Source: JAABPW01 sp037132275 (lineage in GTDB: Bacteria > Verrucomicrobiota > Kiritimatiellia > CAIKKV01 > CAITUY01). Taken from it: DNA of 13,638 bases. Of this stretch, positions 7,801 to 13,452 are shown piece after piece. Positions within the stretch are counted from its first letter, which is position 1. Each line of letters starts with the position of its first letter. The translations under genes and the position numbers were made by a program. A model generated the notes under the pieces. It saw nothing but the letters and a program-made list of their open reading frames with translations. It made no database searches and was not told where the DNA came from. The stretch lies in NCBI GenBank assembly GCA_037132275.1, contig JBAXPK010000059.1:1-13638 (forward strand), given 5' to 3'.

Positions 7801-7913
7801 GCGTCGATCGGCAGCGTCTTCCAGGCAAACAGCCCGGCGCCGATCCCAATTAGCGTTCCGAGAATGACCAGCAATCGCTGGTGCAAAACAAATTTAATGA
7901 GTTTGTCGAACAT
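4821..7913 (-). CDS. czcA: Heavy-metal efflux RND pump, CzcA/CusA family
   Basis: This is the inner-membrane, proton-driven pump of a tripartite metal exporter, 1030 residues long, which is full length for the family. The first span is at about 13-31; large periplasmic loops lie at about 32-335 and 550-860. Spans 2-6 (about 338-500) contain the proton-relay motif LAIALGMIVDASIVVCEN with Asp402. Porter-domain hallmarks are visible: PDVTNVQV, LPHVIQVRSLSKAALSQV, VTKTGRAEISEDPMGPEQND, QPIALRVNELISGIKSDLAIK and the RND-like C-terminal FGGQFENQQRA. The A-x-G-x3-D relay pattern resembles the copper/silver subgroup. However, the TGRAEI...DPM and RVNELISG stretches look like Czc/Cnr pumps, and I see no methionine cluster like that of CusA. 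The metal is therefore undetermined. AAGGG precedes the ATG, which is 15 bases after czcB. Confidence 0.94.
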   Translation of the reverse strand: MFDKLIKFVLHQRLLVILGTLIGIGAGLFAWKTLPIDAFPDVTNVQVMILTDAPGLAPLDVEQQVTAPIELALQGLPHVIQVRSLSKAALSQVIIVLEDGVDIYFARQLIFQRLQAAKEQLPDWAAPEMGPISTGLGEIYQYTLESASHTPMELRTIQDWYIAPQLRAIPGVNEVNSFGGFVKQYHVLVDQNRLLNYGVTLADVLQSVERNNANAGGNFLVRGWEQAYVRSLGQIQGVADIENIVLEAKDGTPVFLRDVADVKLGPETRQGAVTRDGKGEAVAGMTIMLRDQNSKLVVEAVKKAIPKIQAGLPKGVKINPFYDRTALIQACIHTVGKALLEGSILVVAVLFLFLGNFRASLIVALSLPFTAFIAFMLMGWQGISANLMSLGGLAIALGMIVDASIVVCENIARHLSEKAGSKLSRLEITHEAVREVARPVMFAVLIILIVFLPLFSLQQMEGKMFRPLAFTMVFAMAGSLLVSLTIVPVLASIFLRGRKEERDNLAIRIVKRGYLPTLNFALRRPKTVVSIAVVVLIGVLLLVPRVGTEFLPQLDEGAIAINVVRLPSAALDGSVAVGTEIERRLLARFPEVQTIVTKTGRAEISEDPMGPEQNDVFVMLHPKEAWKSKLSKPELVAAMQAELSVIPGIRMSFSQPIALRVNELISGIKSDLAIKFFGSDLEILRQNANRAASLMQGIRGAADVKVEQVSGFPQVEIAVDRKAIARYKINIADINEIVETAVGGKIATTVVEQQKRFAVLVRFPPELRRDIPELKRLLVPSPDGTRIPLGELANIKEVEAPAQVSRENGMRRVVVECNIRGRDMGSFVAEVRGAIQPVVGALPEGYFADFGGQFENQQRAMQRLMVVVPLSIGLIFLMLFMAFQSIRNALLVLSNLPFAFVGGILLILVMGINLSVSASVGFIALFGVAVQNGVLLVTFFTQLRAQGLSPREAVIRGCELRLRPLLMTSLAAFLGLWPMLYATGSGAEIQRPIAAVVMGGLVTALLLTLIVLPAIYHLLETRKDKIANNK

Positions 7914-7928
7914 AGTCTTGCCCTTTCA

Positions 7929-9251
7929 TCAATCCGCGCAACCCGCGCCCATCTTTTCCCTTAACACGTCAGACTTGAGCAGGAAGGAGCCTTCTGTGGC
8001 GATGGTGTCTCCCGCCTGCAAGCCTTTGTTAATCTCCACCATGCCAAAGAATTCACGGCCAGTGAGGACGTTTTGCCGGACGAAATAATCGTCCTTCCAG
8101 TGCTTGAAGACGAAGGATTCGCCCTCATCCGAAAGCACGGCGGCGCGAGGAACGGCTAGAACCTCTTCCGGTTGACCATTGCCCAGGGAGATGGCGGCTT
8201 CACAGAACATTCCCGGTCGTAATTCCTGATCTGGATTCTTGACTGTGGCTCGCACTTTCACCGTGCGGGTTTGCTCGTTCATCGTCGCGCCCACGTAATC
8301 GAGCACCCCTTTGAACTGCCGATCCGGAAAGGCGGACACCGTGATCTCGACCTCAACGGGGCCATGTTTTTTGGCCGCAAGCAGTTGGGCCAGATCGCGC
8401 GAATACACGTTAGCCCAAACCCATACCGTCGTCAGGTCGGAGAGCAGCATCAGGTCTTTTCCCGGCTCTACCATCTCGCCGGCCACGGCATGTTTCTCAA
8501 TGATCGTCCCTGCAACAGGCGCGCGAACAGACAGGCGACCCGCTCCCACGCTATGTGAGGAGTCTCGTATTCCCGCCAGATCCTCTTCAGTCATGCCCAA
8601 AACATGAAGGGTCTGTTCGGAGGCGTTCAAGTCGGTTCTATGCTGTTCAAAAGTCATTTGCGCTTCAATCATATCCTGCTCGGAGCCCACTTTCTGCGCC
8701 TTGAGTTTTGTTTCACGCGCAAAGATTTTCTCGGACAGGTCGCTCAGCGTCCGGTTTCGCTCATATTCTGCCAGGGCTTTGCCCAGCTCCACGCTGGCCA
8801 TGGTAAGCAAGGTGTCGCCCGCCTTTACACTCGCTCCTATATCCACCGGCACGGACTCGATAATGCCGGGAATACGGGGGCCGATATGAATAGCTGTATT
8901 CTCGTTCAGCACCACTTCCCCTGTCGTCGGCAACGCCGCAGAAACCTTGGTTCGTGCCACCGCCTGAGTTTGCACCAGCCCCCCGCCGCCTGCCTTTTTC
9001 AGAAGCGTGGCGTCCAATTTCGCGACACCGGCTTCGTAGCGGCACTCGGCACATTGATAGATCGGTATACCACACTCGCATTTTACCGAAACGCGTTCCG
9101 AGAGGGATGCCGGTGGCGCCTCAGCCGACACCGTCTCGCGGTCAGCTACCTCAGCCGACGCAACCGTTTTGACGGCCTCTTTTTCTCCGCATCCGCTTGC
9201 CATAACTAAAACTGCCAGCAGGGCATGACTTGTCCAATTTCCTTTGTTCAT
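7929..9251 (-). CDS. czcB: RND efflux periplasmic adaptor lipoprotein (CzcB type) with Cys4 N-terminal motif
   Basis: This 440-residue membrane-fusion protein bridges the RND pump and the outer-membrane channel. It begins with a signal peptide ending in MASGC, so Cys21 is the likely lipidation site. A linker follows, then CECGIPIYQCAEC (58-70), a CxC-x6-CxxC motif that resembles a zinc-ribbon or metal-binding site. Typical adaptor regions come next: a barrel-sandwich/lipoyl segment (GEVVLNENTAIHIGPRIPG, then VKAGDTLLTM), a coiled-coil hairpin (about 160-225), the second lipoyl half (VRAPVAGTIIEKHAVAGEMV) and beta-barrel segments (VEVEITVSAFPDRQFKG). A strong AGGAG lies upstream of the ATG. 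It sits between czcC and czcA, with gaps of 25 and 15 bases. As I recall, similar four-cysteine stretches occur in other CzcB-like adaptors. Metal binding here is inferred. Confidence 0.92.
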   Translation of the reverse strand: MNKGNWTSHALLAVLVMASGCGEKEAVKTVASAEVADRETVSAEAPPASLSERVSVKCECGIPIYQCAECRYEAGVAKLDATLLKKAGGGGLVQTQAVARTKVSAALPTTGEVVLNENTAIHIGPRIPGIIESVPVDIGASVKAGDTLLTMASVELGKALAEYERNRTLSDLSEKIFARETKLKAQKVGSEQDMIEAQMTFEQHRTDLNASEQTLHVLGMTEEDLAGIRDSSHSVGAGRLSVRAPVAGTIIEKHAVAGEMVEPGKDLMLLSDLTTVWVWANVYSRDLAQLLAAKKHGPVEVEITVSAFPDRQFKGVLDYVGATMNEQTRTVKVRATVKNPDQELRPGMFCEAAISLGNGQPEEVLAVPRAAVLSDEGESFVFKHWKDDYFVRQNVLTGREFFGMVEINKGLQAGDTIATEGSFLLKSDVLREKMGAGCAD

Positions 9252-9276
9252 ATGCAGTACTCCTTATGTATGTCTT

Positions 9277-10566
9277 TTATTGAATCGTATTCAGTGGATT
9301 TCCGGTCAACCGTTCCACGTCAGCAGCCGCCTTGTGATAGGCCGCCAACACGTCCAGGTACCGGGATTTCGCCTCGCTTAGTGTTCGCTGCGTATCCAGC
9401 ACCTCCAAATATCCGAATTTTCCGTCAAGATATCCTGTTTGCGCCGCATCGAAAGCTTGCTGGGCGCCCGGAAGCAGTTCTTCCTTGGTGGTAATCGCCT
9501 CCGCGCGTGCCATCGCGAGTCGGTTGTGGGCCTCGACAAGATCCGTGGTCGCGCGCAAACGGGCCGCACGTTGTTCATGCTCCGCGCGGGTCGCCTGATG
9601 TGTCGCCGCGAGAATTCCCCCGACATTGCGATTGAACAACGGGAGAGGCAGCGACAGGCCCGCGACGCCGGCGTGGGATCCGTCCTCCTCGAAGCGTCTG
9701 ATGCCGGCACTGATGCTGATATCGGGAATCCGCTCGGCCTTTGCCGCCGCCAACGATCTTTGGCTCAAAGCCGCTTCATCATTCCAGCGTGCAACGTCCG
9801 GCGTGGTGTCGAGTGCCGCCGAGAGCGCTTCAAGCGACGGCACATCTTTGATGGCGTCCCAATGGCCGCCAACCTCCTTGAACACAGGCATGGTCCCGCC
9901 CCATGTAGCCGCGAGGCGTTGACGCGCCGTATCCAATTCCCGCTTGGCCCGATCCCGGGTAATTCGGGCGGAGGCCACTTCGAGGCCCGCTTTGGTTTCC
10001 TCAAGGGGCGGGACTTTCCCTGCCTGTACTCGTTTGGAGGCGGCCGAACGCACATCATCTGCTACGACCAGCAGAGACTCCGCCAGCGCAAGTTGTCCCT
10101 GGGCAAGAAGCACATCCACATACGCTTTCTTGGTCAGAATGACTACGTCCAGGCGTTTCGCTTCGTAATCCCATCCTGCCAGCCGCGCTTCCGTCTCGGC
10201 CACAGCTCGGCGTTTGTTTCGCTTCCCACCCAATTCAACGGTCTGGCTCAGGAGGGCCGTTGTTTGAGCCCCAGTGTATCCTTTGCGTGTCCCCGAGCCT
10301 CCGAATTCCTCCGCATTGAGCTCAAGGGTTGGATTCTGCCAAGTTCCGGCTTGCTGTGCGTTACCTTGTGCAGCCCGAACCCCATACGACGATCCCATCA
10401 ATTCAGGACTGTGCATCACGGCCAATTCCAAGGCCCAGCTCATCGTAAGAACTCCTTCCGGTTCGTGTTGCAACTGGGCATGGGTTGATAGCAGCCCCGT
10501 TCCCATCAGGGTGAGTGTGAGCAGGGTGCGGATACAGGGGGGGTGATAATTGGATTTCTGATTCAT
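9277..10566 (-). CDS. czcC: Outer-membrane efflux channel, TolC/CzcC family
   Basis: This 429-residue protein is the trimeric outer-membrane exit duct of the metal pump. It has a signal peptide with charged residues up to Arg13, a hydrophobic core (about 14-26) and a likely cleavage after STHA at residue 30. The mature part has two outer-membrane-efflux repeats rich in long Ala/Glu/Arg helices. Landmarks are AVMHSPELMGSSYGVRAAQGNAQQAGTW... (split across the first helix), NPTLELNAEEFGGSG, LSQTVELGGKR, then in the second half ISAGIRRFEEDGSHAGVAGLSLPLPLFNRNVGGI. The LGGKR and LPLFNRN elements are typical of CzcC-type proteins. AGGAG (10573-10577) stands six bases from the ATG. It is the first of the three pump genes, with a cysteine-rich exported peptide upstream on the same strand. 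Confidence 0.92.
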   Translation of the reverse strand: MNQKSNYHPPCIRTLLTLTLMGTGLLSTHAQLQHEPEGVLTMSWALELAVMHSPELMGSSYGVRAAQGNAQQAGTWQNPTLELNAEEFGGSGTRKGYTGAQTTALLSQTVELGGKRNKRRAVAETEARLAGWDYEAKRLDVVILTKKAYVDVLLAQGQLALAESLLVVADDVRSAASKRVQAGKVPPLEETKAGLEVASARITRDRAKRELDTARQRLAATWGGTMPVFKEVGGHWDAIKDVPSLEALSAALDTTPDVARWNDEAALSQRSLAAAKAERIPDISISAGIRRFEEDGSHAGVAGLSLPLPLFNRNVGGILAATHQATRAEHEQRAARLRATTDLVEAHNRLAMARAEAITTKEELLPGAQQAFDAAQTGYLDGKFGYLEVLDTQRTLSEAKSRYLDVLAAYHKAAADVERLTGNPLNTIQ

Positions 10567-10679
10567 AAGTTACTCCTATTGGGTTGATCAACGTGACATC
10601 GGCCTCATTGAGGGCACGACAAGACAGAATCCGCCATTGGCACCAGCACACTAGGCAGGTAGAAACAAATGACGGGAAA

Positions 10680-10692
10680 GGGCGCAGCGCCC
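10680..10692 (-). terminator. Small hairpin after the cysteine-rich gene (possible attenuator)
   Basis: GGGCG-CAG-CGCCC is a perfect 5-base G+C-rich inverted repeat directly after the stop codon at 10693-10695. On the minus strand it is followed by TTTCCC, not a full T-run. It could weakly attenuate or stabilise RNA between the small gene and czcC. The remaining gap up to czcC (10567-10679) shows only the czcC ribosome-binding site. Confidence 0.3.
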
Positions 10693-10962
10693 TTAGGCGG
10701 AAATAGGAGGGCGAAAGACGTCGGCTACCAGAAGAATTTCCGACCAGTTGGGACAGGAAATTACTGCCGTCTGAGCAACCGGCGCGATCGGTGCATTTAC
10801 ATTATTGCCGAAGGCTAAAGTCGGCGCGGTGTGACAATCACACGCACAAGTTGTTTCGCAGGCAACATCATGAGAGTCGGCGCATAGCGAAGACCCGGCA
10901 ATGGGTATAATCAAAAAAATAATTGCCAGCATGAGAAGAATAGATTTTCCAGCACTCAACAT
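10693..10962 (-). CDS. Small exported cysteine-rich protein leading the RND efflux operon
   Basis: The 89-residue product starts MLSAGKSILLMLAIIFLIIP, a signal peptide with a core at about 8-24 and a probable cut near SSLCA (28). The mature part opens with HDVACETTCACDCH, which gives Cys35, Cys39, Cys41, Cys43 and His44, a dense thiol cluster fit to bind a soft metal. After a bland Ala/Pro/Asn stretch come Cys70 and a C-terminus ending FRPPISA. I do not recognise a named family. Short exported Cys- or His-rich proteins with a Pro-Pro-containing end are common next to czc/cus operons (DUF2946-like), so a periplasmic metal-sequestering or delivery role is plausible but inferred. A TTGACA box lies upstream. 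The ribosome-binding site is weak (AAAGAA). An internal ATG at residue 11 is an alternative start that keeps the cysteine cluster. Confidence 0.7.
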   Translation of the reverse strand: MLSAGKSILLMLAIIFLIIPIAGSSLCADSHDVACETTCACDCHTAPTLAFGNNVNAPIAPVAQTAVISCPNWSEILLVADVFRPPISA

Positions 10963-10968
10963 AATTCT

Positions 10969-10997
10969 TTCGTATGAAAATTGCGCGACGATGTCAA
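10969..10997 (-). promoter_or_regulatory. Candidate promoter of the cysteine-rich gene and czcCBA
   Basis: On the minus strand a perfect TTGACA (10992-10997) is followed after 17 bases by TACGAA (10969-10974), a poor -10 box (3/6). This placement would start transcription almost at the ATG of the small gene (10962). Either the message is nearly leaderless, the internal ATG is used, or the promoter needs an activator. A poor -10 behind a good -35 can mark regulated promoters. Confidence 0.35.
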
Positions 10998-11023
10998 TTT
11001 CTTATGTCACCGCCTAACAAAAT

Positions 11024-11033
11024 CATGATCATG
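11024..11033. repeat. Palindrome upstream of the RND operon promoter
   Basis: CATGATCATG is a perfect 10-base palindrome. It overlaps the end of the preceding small reading frame (stop at 11029-11031) and lies 26 bases before the TTGACA box. Three copies of ATGTC occur nearby on the plus strand (10991, 11004, 11031). It is a possible operator, or chance in a short A+T-rich stretch. Confidence 0.25.
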
Positions 11034-11197
11034 TCTTGTTGGCTTTTCTGGCTTTCAGTTTTTCCATGAGCGCTTTGGCACGGTCGAGGGCGGCACGTTC
11101 CGCATCATTGTCCGGCTCCGACCAGGGCTGGGTCACACGCCAGGTGATTCGTCCATCCAACGGCGGGGCAGGGAAGGGGCCGGGATCCCATAATCAT
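11029..11197 (-). pseudogene. Small ORF after ccdA, apparently shifted by one base
   Basis: An ATG (11195-11197) stands two bases after the ccdA stop, but its frame closes after 30 codons with unconvincing residues. The neighbouring frame from 11193 to the TGA at 11029-11031 reads well: WDPGPFPAPPLDGRITW, then TQPWSEPDNDAERAALDRA and a basic helical end, ALMEKLKARKANKT. Skipping one base near the start joins both into a 55-residue protein beginning MIWDPGPFPAPP. If this is correct, the gene carries a one-base insertion (mutation or sequence error). Otherwise translation starts at TTG 11158-11160 (44 residues). I do not recognise a family. It is predicted to be soluble, with a charged C-terminal helix. 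The coding character is judged by eye. Confidence 0.45.
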
Positions 11198-11199
11198 GG

Positions 11200-11901
11200 T
11201 TACCTCGCAGTGTAGATCAGGTAAAGCCCCCCCATCAACACCAGAACACCGCAGATCTTTTTCAGGATCACGGCCCCTTTGGACGTCTCGGTCCAGTTTA
11301 GATAGCGCTGAACCATTCCGGTGCACGTGCCCGCCAATACAATCACCGCACAGTGCCCCATTCCGTATAACAACAGGAGCAGGATGCCAAAGGTCAGGTT
11401 TGTTGCCGCCAATTTGAATGTGACCGCCAGCATTGGAGCCATGTAGGCAAAGGTGCAGGGGCCAAGCGCTATCCCGAATACCAGGCCCAGAATGAGCGCC
11501 GCCAGCATGCCCTTGCGCTTCATGCCGGGTTGGGCTGCCCCTGGCAGGGGAAGGCGGATTGCATCGAGCAGGTAAAGCCCGACAATGAAGAATATGCCGG
11601 CCACCGCGTAATTTCCCCAGCGTCCGACATCACCCAGCAGCCGTCCCGCCGCCGCCGTGATCGCCCCGATTACGCCAATGGTGATCAGAATGCCTGCCGC
11701 AAACAAAAGGGAGATCGCGAACGCCCTTCGTGTCGAAATCCGCCCTTGCTTGTCAATAAACCCAACAATCAGGGGAATGCCGGCCAAATGGCAGGGACTC
11801 AGCAGGATGCTGAGCACGCCCCACACAAAGGCGGCGGTCAACGCCAATCCCGTTGATCCCTCAACGGCATGGCTTAAAAAAATAAAGAGTTGCTCCATCA
11901 T
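11200..11901 (-). CDS. ccdA: CcdA-type transmembrane thiol-disulfide electron transporter
   Basis: The 233-residue inner-membrane protein resembles CcdA and the central domain of DsbD, which carry reducing equivalents from cytoplasmic thioredoxin across the membrane. About six spans are visible (roughly 20-48, 58-86, 96-114, 131-160, 167-194 and 211-230). The two functional cysteines are in the expected paired motifs: Cys37 in LSPCHLAGIP and Cys149 in LGPCTFAYMAP, in the first and fourth spans. Extra cysteines are at 184, 193 and 217. The start overlaps the upstream thioredoxin stop (ATGA), so the two are translationally coupled and almost certainly act together. A housekeeping cytochrome c maturation role is possible from the family alone. 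The placement after a metalloid permease and an ArsR-type regulator favours a dedicated redox partner. Confidence 0.9.
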   Translation of the reverse strand: MMEQLFIFLSHAVEGSTGLALTAAFVWGVLSILLSPCHLAGIPLIVGFIDKQGRISTRRAFAISLLFAAGILITIGVIGAITAAAGRLLGDVGRWGNYAVAGIFFIVGLYLLDAIRLPLPGAAQPGMKRKGMLAALILGLVFGIALGPCTFAYMAPMLAVTFKLAATNLTFGILLLLLYGMGHCAVIVLAGTCTGMVQRYLNWTETSKGAVILKKICGVLVLMGGLYLIYTAR

Positions 11902-12386
11902 TCTGGATTCTGACTCCTGGATTCTGAATTCTTATTCAGATCCACGCCGAACTCTTTCCACTTTGCCAGGATATCTTCCTTGCTGAAGAACCCTTCGTGT
12001 CGGAAGAGCTCCTTGTTTTGCGCGTCATAGAAGATTTGCGTCGGGATCAGGTTGATCCCGAACTTCTTCCCCGCTTCCGGGTCTTCCCAGACGTCAATAA
12101 ACTGGACATCCAGTTTCCGTGCGTAGGTTTTCTTGAGGTCTTCCAGGATTGGAGCCATCAACTTGCAGGGAATGCATTTTCCGGCTCCCAAATCTACAAG
12201 ACGGGGAAGTGCAGGGGTCTGGCTTACAGTCGGGGCGACAGGAGCGACCTCCTTTTTCGCGGCATGTTTCGCAATCAGCACCCCTGCCACGGCCAGGGCC
12301 AAAATGATCCAGATCCATTTATTCAGGCCGCTGCAACAACTTCCACCGTTGCACCCGCAGGTCTTTTTCGCACTGTCATCGCTCAT
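11898..12386 (-). CDS. Membrane-anchored thioredoxin-like protein with N-terminal Cys cluster
   Basis: The 162-residue protein has three parts. The N-terminus (1-22) contains Cys10, Cys12, Cys17 and Cys18 in TCGCNGGSCCSG. A single hydrophobic span (about 24-39) follows. After a Pro/Ala linker comes a thioredoxin fold with the active site GKCIPCKLMAP (Cys71 and Cys74) and the cis-proline in INLIPTQIFYD (Pro115). CIPC differs from the classical CGPC, which may alter redox potential. By analogy with CcdA partners, the catalytic domain probably faces the periplasm. The positive charges on both sides of the span leave topology uncertain. The N-terminal cysteines could bind a metal or act as a second redox site. 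A GGGAG precedes the ATG. The last ten residues (NSESRSQNPE) are encoded by a heptamer repeat and may be a late extension. Confidence 0.88.
   Translation of the reverse strand: MSDDSAKKTCGCNGGSCCSGLNKWIWIILALAVAGVLIAKHAAKKEVAPVAPTVSQTPALPRLVDLGAGKCIPCKLMAPILEDLKKTYARKLDVQFIDVWEDPEAGKKFGINLIPTQIFYDAQNKELFRHEGFFSKEDILAKWKEFGVDLNKNSESRSQNPE
11901..11935. repeat. Five tandem heptamers at the thioredoxin-ccdA junction
   Basis: On the plus strand the run reads TTCTGGA, TTCTGAC, TCCTGGA, TTCTGAA, TTCTTAT, a 7-base periodic tract (consensus TTCTGRM, the last copy decayed). An 11-base unit, CTGGATTCTGA, is repeated exactly at 11903-11913 and 11917-11927. It lies in the 3' end of the thioredoxin gene and reaches the first base of ccdA. 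It resembles the short tandemly repeated heptanucleotides known from some bacterial intergenic regions. Confidence 0.6.
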
Positions 12387-12410
12387 GATGATTCTCCCAT
12401 TCCCGTTCTG

Positions 12411-13451
12411 CTACATGATGAAATTAAACAGGTAGCCGACCATCATTATTCCCATCGCAACCACCCCGAAAAACACGGCCACCAACCGGGGCTTGAGCAC
12501 TTTTCTAAGAATAATGGCCTCCGGCAGGGAGAGCGCGATAACCGACATCATGAAGGCCAGTACGGTGCCAAGCGCCGCGCCCTTGCCAAGCAAGGCCTGT
12601 ACAACGGGGATGATGCCCGCCGCATTGGAGTACATCGGCACACCGATCATCACCGAAAGGGGAACACTCCACCAGGCCCCTTTGCCCATGATTGACGCCA
12701 TGGCATTGGCGGGCACATACCCATGAATGCCTGCGCCGACTGCGATGCCGATCATCACGTAGAGCCACACTTTGCCGACAATGTCCCGCACGGCGTCACG
12801 GCCACACTGGATGCGGGCGGTAATATCGAGTTTTACATCCTTATGGCCTGCCGTTGGACCTGTTGCGTAAACCCAGTCTTCGACATAACGCTCCATCTTC
12901 AGTCGGCCGATAATCCAGCCGGCCACCATGGCGATGGTCAGGCCCATGCCCAGATAGATGGCGGCGATTTTCCACCCGAACATGCCAAACAACAGAACTA
13001 ACGCGATTTCGTTCACCATAGGTGCCGAAATTAAAAATGACAGGGTCACCCCCAGCGGGATACCTGCCGTTACAAACCCGATAAAAAGTGGCACGGCTGA
13101 GCAGGAGCAGAACGGCGTCACAATACCCAGCAGCGCCGCGACGACGTTCCCCGCCGATTCGCGCTTGCCCGCCAGGATCCGGCGCGTCCGTTCCGGGGTG
13201 AAAAACGAGCGGATGATGCCCACCACAAAAACGATAAGGGTAAGCAGCATCAACACCTTGGGTGTCTCAAATATAAAGAATTGAAACGCTGTACTAAAGT
13301 GATTCCCGTGGGGCAGACCCAGTACCCCCGCCGTCAACCAGACCGAGAATGGCTCCAGATTCCAGTACACGACACCCCACAGCAGGAGCAGCCCAACGCC
13401 CTTAAGGGCAAGGGATGTCAAATTGTTAGAGCCCTTATGTTCAGACTTCAT
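12411..13451 (-). CDS. Permease of the ArsP/DUF318 family (TPFCSCS motif)
   Basis: This is a 346-residue inner-membrane permease. Two halves of hydrophobic spans (about 16-44, 62-82, 102-130, 135-183; then 228-249, 262-285, 291-318 and 325-345) flank a hydrophilic loop (184-225). Family motifs are TPFCSCSAVPLFIGF (112-126, Cys115 and Cys117), ISAPMVNEIAL (141-151), GVPMYSNAAGIIP (270-282) and ALSLPEAIIL (306-315). In characterised members such as Campylobacter ArsP, the family exports trivalent organoarsenicals. Other members have unknown substrates. It starts one base after the upstream ArsR-family gene, so control by that repressor is very likely. Thioredoxin and CcdA genes follow within 24 bases and by overlap. 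The family call is strong. Arsenical export is inferred from the context and not proven. Confidence 0.88.
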   Translation of the reverse strand: MKSEHKGSNNLTSLALKGVGLLLLWGVVYWNLEPFSVWLTAGVLGLPHGNHFSTAFQFFIFETPKVLMLLTLIVFVVGIIRSFFTPERTRRILAGKRESAGNVVAALLGIVTPFCSCSAVPLFIGFVTAGIPLGVTLSFLISAPMVNEIALVLLFGMFGWKIAAIYLGMGLTIAMVAGWIIGRLKMERYVEDWVYATGPTAGHKDVKLDITARIQCGRDAVRDIVGKVWLYVMIGIAVGAGIHGYVPANAMASIMGKGAWWSVPLSVMIGVPMYSNAAGIIPVVQALLGKGAALGTVLAFMMSVIALSLPEAIILRKVLKPRLVAVFFGVVAMGIMMVGYLFNFIM

Positions 13452-13452
13452 C

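Noticed and set aside
9439..10488. A 349-codon plus-strand open frame opposite czcC
   Set aside because: It is antisense to a clear TolC-family gene with a signal peptide and family motifs. The translation is Arg/Cys-rich and has no family resemblance or ribosome-binding site.
11105..11326. A 73-codon minus-strand frame overlapping the end of ccdA
   Set aside because: Most of it overlaps ccdA in another frame. Only its ATG at 11195-11197 may be relevant, as the start of the shifted small ORF.
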